Shown piece after piece: positions 58,982 to 64,000 of a stretch of DNA of 64,000 nt. The stretch spans positions 1 through 64,000 of the forward strand of contig JAOTXY010000005.1 of NCBI GenBank assembly GCA_029862125.1, in the 5' to 3' direction. Made by a program: the position numbers and the translations under genes. Source of the stretch: Gammaproteobacteria bacterium. Lineage in GTDB: Bacteria; Pseudomonadota; Gammaproteobacteria; GCA-001735895. The notes beneath the pieces are model-generated. The model was not told where the DNA came from, did not search any database, and saw only the letters and a program-made list of their open reading frames with translations. Numbering within the stretch: position 1 is the first letter of the stretch; each line of letters begins with the position of its first letter.

Positions 58982-59314
58982 TCAGTCGGCGGTACAAAAC
59001 ACTTCCTGCATCATTCCAATGAGTCGCAGCGTGCGTTCATCACCGACACGGTAAAAAACCTTGTTCGCATCCTTGCGCGACGACAGTATACCTTTATCGC
59101 GTAAAATGGCGAGATGTTGCGAAATATTACTTTGTGAAGTACCGACATTTTCGACGATTCCCTGTACGCAGACTTCACGATTTCCAAGCGTACACAGGAT
59201 TTTCAGTCGCAACGGGTGTGACATGGCCTTGAGCGAGCGCGAAGCAATTTCAATGTCAGCGGCGCGCGCGAGCAGTTGTTCGCCATCAATTGCCGCCAGG
59301 GATTCAGTTTTCAT
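58982..59314 (-). CDS. ArsR-family regulator of the BigR/SqrR (persulfide-sensing) type
   Basis: The 110-residue winged-helix regulator reads AMSHPLRLKILCTLGNREVCVQGIVENVGTSQSNISQHLAILRDKGILSSRKDANKVFYRV...MQEVFCTAD. Cys41 in ILCTL and Cys107 in VFCTAD sit where BigR and SqrR keep the two cysteines that form a tetrasulfide link with persulfides; the ELCVCDL metal site of ArsR is absent. A third cysteine, Cys49, is present. The start was moved from 59545 to ATG 59314, because the longer frame runs through the divergent envC start and is low-complexity. It heads the rhodanese-secB-gpsA gene run. Confidence 0.85.
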   Translation of the reverse strand: MKTESLAAIDGEQLLARAADIEIASRSLKAMSHPLRLKILCTLGNREVCVQGIVENVGTSQSNISQHLAILRDKGILSSRKDANKVFYRVGDERTLRLIGMMQEVFCTAD

Positions 59315-59375
59315 TTGCTTAAGCGTATTACCAAACGTTAATATTAGCGAATGATTATGAATAAACATCGAGTCA

Positions 59376-60554
59376 ATGTCTAGATCGTTGCCGGGTAAAC
59401 TGTTGTTGTTGCTAATGCTTGCGTTGCTGGTGTTTAACACGGCATCGATGGCAGATGACAAGTCAGACAAGGAAAAGCAGCTCAAAACCCTGCTGCGTAA
59501 AATTGACAAGCTAAAGAAGTCCATCGATGTCAAGGAAGACAACAAGTCGAGCTATACCAAACAACTTAAATCAGTTGAACGCAAGATTGGCAAGGTCAAT
59601 CAACAAATCAGCGCAACGGATAAAAAAATCACCGCTAAAAAGTCCGAACTCAAAACATTGCGGGCTACGCGTTTGAAGCATCAACAAAAGCTTAGCCAGG
59701 AGAATGATTACCTCGCCGAGCAGGTATACGCGGCGTTTACCCTCGGTCGCCAGGAAAGAGCTAAGCTATTGTTTTCTCAGCAGAATCCGCAAGCGTTACA
59801 ACGCAACCTGGTTTATTACCAGTATTTTTCGAATGCTCGCGTTGCTTTAATCAATGACGTGCAGCGAAATATCGACAAGATCATCGCTACGGAAGAACTG
59901 ATTGGTCAGGCACAACTCGAGCTGGAGCAGAATCAAATGTCACTGGAGACACAGATAAAGGAGCTGAAAGTAGATCTCGGTAAACGCAAAACGATCATTA
60001 GTTCACTCAGCAAAGAATTAAAGCAGCAGGGCGGGAGCCTTTCCCGTCTTCAGGATGAGGCCACGCAGTTACAAAACCTGATCAAATCGATCGAGGAAAT
60101 TTTTGTCGACGCCCCTGAATCGGAAATTTCACAAAAGGCCTTTGCAGAGTTAAAAGGTAAACTCGCATGGCCCGTCAAAGGCAAGCTCAAAAAACTTTTT
60201 GGTCGCAACAAACCGCAATCGGAACTGCGCTGGCAGGGCGTCGTGATTGAGGCGCCCAATGGTCGTCAGGTCAAGGCGGTATCGCATGGTAGGATTGCTT
60301 TTGCTGACTGGCTTCGTGGCCTCGGCAACCTGGTCATAATTGACCATGGTAATTCGTACTTATCACTTTATGGTCACAACGAGTCACTCTACAAGTCCGC
60401 CGGTGAATGGGTTGAAGCCGGCGATGTCATCAGTACTATCGGTAATAGTGGCGGACAGAACAAGTCGGGGCTGTATTTCGAGATTCGCAAAAAAGGCAGG
60501 CCGCAGAATCCCACGGGCTGGTGTAAAGCGAAAAATAAGTTTGCCTCGGGTTGA
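59376..60554 (+). CDS. envC: EnvC-like murein hydrolase activator
   Basis: The 392-residue protein has a signal peptide (LPGKLLLLLMLALLVFNTASMA), long coiled coils (about 28-240) and a C-terminal LytM/M23 domain (VKAVSHGRIAFADWLRGLGNLVIIDHGNSYLSLYGHNESLY). The catalytic HxH is lost (GLYFEIRKKGRPQNP, where active M23 enzymes have LHFEIR), as in E. coli EnvC, which activates AmiA and AmiB at the septum instead of cutting murein itself. FtsEX usually controls it. It is divergent from the ArsR gene (61 bp) and followed by ctpA. Confidence 0.92.
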   Translation: MSRSLPGKLLLLLMLALLVFNTASMADDKSDKEKQLKTLLRKIDKLKKSIDVKEDNKSSYTKQLKSVERKIGKVNQQISATDKKITAKKSELKTLRATRLKHQQKLSQENDYLAEQVYAAFTLGRQERAKLLFSQQNPQALQRNLVYYQYFSNARVALINDVQRNIDKIIATEELIGQAQLELEQNQMSLETQIKELKVDLGKRKTIISSLSKELKQQGGSLSRLQDEATQLQNLIKSIEEIFVDAPESEISQKAFAELKGKLAWPVKGKLKKLFGRNKPQSELRWQGVVIEAPNGRQVKAVSHGRIAFADWLRGLGNLVIIDHGNSYLSLYGHNESLYKSAGEWVEAGDVISTIGNSGGQNKSGLYFEIRKKGRPQNPTGWCKAKNKFASG

Positions 60555-60719
60555 TCCTGATTCGACTAACGCTACGTATAAATCTGAAAATTCCAATATT
60601 TTACCGTAGAATTAGGCTTTGCAGGCCCCAACTTTTGAACTGTTTACAACTTATACGACCTTATCTGGTCTACAATACTTAATCACGACTTCGGCCAGCG
60701 CGCCCTATCGGAGAATCGA

Positions 60720-62015
60720 ATGTTACAAAATCTGCGAACATCCACCTGGTTTTTGAGTGGAACCTTACTGGGGCTGTCACTGGCGGTGGGCCATAGTGTT
60801 TACGCGCTCAAGGACAATGATCAAATCCCGTTTGAGGATTTGCAGGCTTTTACCGAAGTGTTTTCCAAGGTCAAATCGGATTACGTTGAGCCGGTAGACG
60901 ACCAGAAACTCATTGAGGACGCCATTCGCGGCATGCTCAACGGGCTCGATCCACATTCGGCGTTTCTCAACACCAGCGAATTCAGTGACTTGAAAATCGG
61001 CACTACCGGCCAGTTCGGTGGCCTCGGCATTGAAGTTGGTATGGAAAATGGTTTCGTCAAGGTTATTTCTCCCATTGACGACACCCCGGCATCACGCGCC
61101 GGCGTCAAGGCCAGCGACCTGATTATCAAACTCGATGACAAATCGGTTAAGGGCATGACGCTTAACGAAGCCGTTAAAGTTATGCGCGGCAAGCCCAATA
61201 CTGCGATCGATCTGACCATTGTGCGCGAAGGCGAACCCAAACCACTAGTGATTACAATAACACGCGAAATTATTCGCGTGAAAAGTGTCAAGAATCGCAT
61301 GCTCGAACCGGGTTATGGCTATGTCCGGATTACCAATTTCCAGTCACGTACCACAACGGACTTGCTAAAAGCCATTTCCGACCTGCAAAAAGAGGAGCGC
61401 CTCAAGGGCATGGTGCTCGACCTGCGTAATAATCCAGGTGGTGTTCTCAACGGCGCTGTCGGTGTCTCTGATGCCTTTATCGACAACGGACTGATCGTCT
61501 ATACGGAAGGTCGCCTCGATGATTCCAGCCATCGTTACCTGGCAACCCCCGGCGACAGTCTAAACGGCGCACCCCTGGTAGTGCTGGTCAACGGCGGTTC
61601 CGCTTCAGCCTCTGAAATCGTGGCCGGCGCAATACAGGATCACAAACGCGGCATCATTCTGGGCACCAAATCTTTCGGTAAGGGCTCGGTGCAGACTATA
61701 CAGGAATTGCGCAATGGTTCGGCGGTCAAACTGACCACCGCACGTTACTTCACTCCTAACGGACGTTCAATCCAGGCCACGGGTATCGAGCCTGATATCA
61801 AATTAAGCACCCTGAGATTGTCCGCAGAGGATGAGAAGTCCCGCGAAACCTATTCCGAGAGCGATCTCGAAGGGCGTTTGAGCAATCCAAACGGCGAAAG
61901 TGATGCCGGCGACAAAGACGACAGCGAAGCCCTGGCAGAAACCGACTTTCAGCTATACGAAGCACTCAACCTGCTGAAAGGCCTGATAATTCTGAACCAA
62001 ATCAGTAGCGGCTAA
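60720..62015 (+). CDS. ctpA: S41 family carboxy-terminal processing peptidase (CtpA)
   Basis: The 431-residue protease has an N-terminal signal anchor (TWFLSGTLLGLSLAVGHSVYA), a PDZ domain (about 98-180; FGGLGIEVGMENGFVKVISPIDDTPASRAGVKASDLIIKLDD) and the S41 core. The Ser-Lys dyad is carried by GSASASEIVAGAIQDHKRGIILGTKSFGKGSVQT. DLRNNPGGVL and ATGIEPD are also typical. CtpA-type proteases degrade or trim periplasmic proteins, including murein endopeptidases in some species. It lies between envC and the yibQ-like gene on the same strand, a common gammaproteobacterial arrangement. Confidence 0.94.
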   Translation: MLQNLRTSTWFLSGTLLGLSLAVGHSVYALKDNDQIPFEDLQAFTEVFSKVKSDYVEPVDDQKLIEDAIRGMLNGLDPHSAFLNTSEFSDLKIGTTGQFGGLGIEVGMENGFVKVISPIDDTPASRAGVKASDLIIKLDDKSVKGMTLNEAVKVMRGKPNTAIDLTIVREGEPKPLVITITREIIRVKSVKNRMLEPGYGYVRITNFQSRTTTDLLKAISDLQKEERLKGMVLDLRNNPGGVLNGAVGVSDAFIDNGLIVYTEGRLDDSSHRYLATPGDSLNGAPLVVLVNGGSASASEIVAGAIQDHKRGIILGTKSFGKGSVQTIQELRNGSAVKLTTARYFTPNGRSIQATGIEPDIKLSTLRLSAEDEKSRETYSESDLEGRLSNPNGESDAGDKDDSEALAETDFQLYEALNLLKGLIILNQISSG

Positions 62016-62023
62016 ACCACGCA

Positions 62024-62815
62024 ATGGCTCGAGCCTGCCTGATTCTATTTCTCGCCTTTGCTACCGGTGCCCAGGCTGATCAACGACCGGTACTGTCGTT
62101 GGTGATCGATGACCTCGGCTACTCGATGGAAAATGGCAGGGCTGTTATCAATCTCGACGGAGATCATACCTACGCCATACTGCCCGGTGCGGTTTATAGC
62201 CAGAAACTGGCCCACCACGCGCACAGCCTCAACAAGGAAGTCATCTTGCATTTACCGATGCAATCGATCCATTCAACGGCCGCGCATGAAACCAATGCCC
62301 TTAACGAGGCGATGGATGAGGACGAAATATCCGCCAACGTGCATTCGCTACTGGCGCAAATTCCATTCATCCGCGGGGTCAACAACCATATGGGCAGCCA
62401 CCTGACCGAGTTCGATTTTTTCATGCGCCCGGTAATGGCCAGCATCCGTGGTTATAACCCCGGATTGTATTTTCTCGACAGCCGCACTTCACCCCGCAGT
62501 GTCGCCTATGCACAGGCGCTTGATGCCGGCCTGAATTCGATTACGCGAGATGTCTTCCTCGACGATGAACCCAATCCCGAGTCGATCCGGCTGCAGTTTA
62601 ATATCTGGCTGACCCGTGCGCGCGAAAGGGGCTCGGCGATCGCGATTGGCCACCCGTACTCGCATACGATCGAGATTTTGCGCCGCAACCTGCCTCAAGC
62701 AGACCGTGAATTCGAGTTTATGCGGATATCGAGGTTAATCGAGGAGCGCAAGGTCCGGGGATTTTCGGCTGGCTGGCGTGACCAGCTCTCCAGGCTGGAA
62801 CCCATCATTCAATAA
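62024..62815 (+). CDS. Divergent polysaccharide deacetylase family protein (YibQ-like)
   Basis: The 263-residue protein has a signal peptide (CLILFLAFATGAQA) followed by the family block RPVLSLVIDDLGYSMENGRAVINLDGDHTYAILPGAVYS. HAHSLNKEVILHLPMQS, GVNNHMGSHLTEF, YFLDSRTSPRSVA and GSAIAIGHPYSHTIEIL follow. The metal-type Asp-Asp and His residues of the polysaccharide deacetylase fold are visible, but the substrate is unknown. E. coli YibQ lies next to envC in the same way. The gene follows ctpA by eight bp. Confidence 0.9.
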   Translation: MARACLILFLAFATGAQADQRPVLSLVIDDLGYSMENGRAVINLDGDHTYAILPGAVYSQKLAHHAHSLNKEVILHLPMQSIHSTAAHETNALNEAMDEDEISANVHSLLAQIPFIRGVNNHMGSHLTEFDFFMRPVMASIRGYNPGLYFLDSRTSPRSVAYAQALDAGLNSITRDVFLDDEPNPESIRLQFNIWLTRARERGSAIAIGHPYSHTIEILRRNLPQADREFEFMRISRLIEERKVRGFSAGWRDQLSRLEPIIQ

Positions 62816-64000
62816 TTACAGCGGCGGCGGCTCAAAACCCCCCATAAGCTTTTCGATTTCCTGTGCCAGTGCTAGTGCGATATCTTCGCGCCAGGGCGCA
62901 GCAACCAATTGCACGCCAACCGGCAAACCTTCGGTACTGGTTCCGGCACGCACCGACACCCCCGGCCAGCCAAGCAGGTTATGAATCTGGACATATCCCC
63001 ATTGTTCGAAACTGTCATCGTGTGATGCCTGGTGAGGCCTGGCGATGGCAAAGGAGGGTGGGCACAGGATGGCGTCATAGTCGCTAAAAAAACCGAGTGC
63101 ACGGCTGCGCGCCTGGTCGACCGCTTCGAGCAGCGCCGGATCAAGACGATTGGCATTGGCGACGCCTTCCTCGGTCAGGTAGCCATCAAGCTCACGACCA
63201 TGTTCACGGGTGCCATAAAGTTCCAGCAGGCGCAGAATGAAACCGGCATTAGTGGCTTCACGCAGCTGTGTGATGAGATTTACCAGGTGGCGGGTTTCAG
63301 GTAGTAATTGTGCCCTGAGATTTAATCCTCGCTGTTGTAGTGCCTGTGCGGTTTCGACGACCACCCGCTGAATATCGTCGTGCGGCGACACAATACCATT
63401 GTCGGCATACCAGGCGATACGTAATGCCATCAGATCAACATCCCGTGGGTTACGCATGGCAACCGGTACCACCGCAGGATCCTCTCCGTCGGGGCCACAG
63501 ATTAGTGGCAGTGACAAGGAAAGATCCTCAACATAACGCGCCATGGGCCCAATTTGGGTTAACGAGTCCAGAACTCCACCACCGTAGGGGACGATGTGTC
63601 CACTTCGAGGGGTGCGCCCGGAAGTCGGTTTGATTCCGGCAATACCGCAAAGGTGCGCTGGCTCGCGAATACTGCCGCCGGTATCTGATCCCAGCTCCAG
63701 CGCCGAACCACCGCAGGCGATAATAGCGGCCGAACCGCCACTACTGCCCCCCGGGCTGCGCTCAAGATCATAAGGATTATTAGTTCTTCCGTAGATCAGG
63801 TTACTGGTTTCACCGCTAAAGGTAAGCTCAGGCGTATTGGTTTTACCGAGCAATACCGCGCCCGCATCACGTAGCCGTGCGACCACCGGTGCATCCTGCG
63901 ACGGAATAAACCCCTTACGTCCCATGGTGCCACCGGTCGAGACAATACCCTCGGTATCGAGCGAATCCTTGAGCGTGATTGGTACGCCATGTAACGCACC
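62816..64000 (-). CDS. Amidase signature family protein (5' part beyond window edge)
   Basis: The track starts this at an internal ATG (63925), but the frame continues to the edge as GALHGVPITLKDSLDTEGIVSTGGT, the standard start of amidase domains including the catalytic lysine (LKD). The visible 394 residues include SPGGSSGGSAAIIACGGSALELGSDTGGSIREPAHLCGIAGIKPTSGRTPRSGHI, with the Ser-cisSer-Lys triad, and the C-terminal PVGVQLVAAPWREDIALALAQEIE. Such enzymes hydrolyse carboxamides; the substrate cannot be told. It is probably not GatA, since no gatB/gatC is near. It ends one base after yibQ, convergent. Confidence 0.92.
   Translation of the reverse strand, partial: GALHGVPITLKDSLDTEGIVSTGGTMGRKGFIPSQDAPVVARLRDAGAVLLGKTNTPELTFSGETSNLIYGRTNNPYDLERSPGGSSGGSAAIIACGGSALELGSDTGGSIREPAHLCGIAGIKPTSGRTPRSGHIVPYGGGVLDSLTQIGPMARYVEDLSLSLPLICGPDGEDPAVVPVAMRNPRDVDLMALRIAWYADNGIVSPHDDIQRVVVETAQALQQRGLNLRAQLLPETRHLVNLITQLREATNAGFILRLLELYGTREHGRELDGYLTEEGVANANRLDPALLEAVDQARSRALGFFSDYDAILCPPSFAIARPHQASHDDSFEQWGYVQIHNLLGWPGVSVRAGTSTEGLPVGVQLVAAPWREDIALALAQEIEKLMGGFEPPPL

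Noticed and set aside
59315-59545. N-terminal extension of the ArsR regulator
   Set aside because: The added residues are low-complexity and run antisense through the envC start and signal peptide.

Overview
The window reads as chromosomal DNA of a free-living, Gram-negative gammaproteobacterium. The 56.5-63 kb block keeps much of the gene set of the Escherichia coli yib region (trmL, gpsA, secB, a yibN-like rhodanese, envC, a yibQ-like deacetylase). The window also carries a glnA-ntrB-ntrC cluster, and coding density is high with many 4-bp ATGA overlaps. Several genes point to sulfur metabolism: a PP-loop thiolase-like enzyme with a TusA-like carrier, a rhodanese, and an ArsR regulator with the cysteine pair of persulfide sensors. 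A phosphoribulokinase homologue is present, but no RuBisCO gene. The species cannot be named from sequence alone, and all functional calls rest on recognised motifs and family resemblance, not on a search.

Layout. 0-10 kb: priA (cut by the left edge), an AT-rich gap with DnaA-box-like sites, hemH, an SbmA/BacA transporter, an NRDE protein, a gap with two long palindromes, tatD, prk, an SLC13/TrkA-C permease and trmB. 10-17 kb: the minor-pilin operon fimT-pilV-pilW-pilX-pilY1-pilY2-like-pilE. 17-19.4 kb: PP-loop/TusA/CDF operon. 19.4-22.7 kb: glnA with an NtrC-type operator, ntrB, and an NtrC-like protein that lacks its whole AAA+ domain. 22.7-23.0 kb: a REP-like repeat patch.

23-43.4 kb is the most unusual part. 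It is a second, MSHA-like type IV pilus or secretion machine: sigma54 regulator, AAA-SPOR protein, lipoprotein secretin, long TPR protein, assembly ATPase, platform protein, a fused PilM/PilN-like protein, PilO-like and MshK/PilP-like proteins, a 777-residue PilX-like pilin and a 286-residue prepilin. Beside it lie a membrane histidine kinase, an ABC permease, a TM/helical-repeat protein, a separate 224-residue prepilin behind a near-consensus sigma54 promoter, and an ABC ATPase. 43.6-56.3 kb: a largely complete MSHA pilus locus (mshI, I2, J, K, L, M, N, E, G, F, then C, D, O, P, with one mshA/B-like pilin divergent), with a sigma54-type promoter in front. 56.5-64 kb: trmL, gpsA, secB, rhodanese, ArsR regulator, envC, ctpA, a YibQ-like deacetylase and an amidase cut by the right edge.

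How it fits together. Three type IV pilus loci sit within 46 kb: classical minor pilins, an MSHA pilus, and the MSHA-like paralogue. The kinase at 26 kb and the sigma54 regulator at 42-43 kb flank the paralogous cluster and are a plausible PilS/PilR-like pair acting on the sigma54 pilin promoter at 24.56 kb. That pairing is inference from position and domain content.
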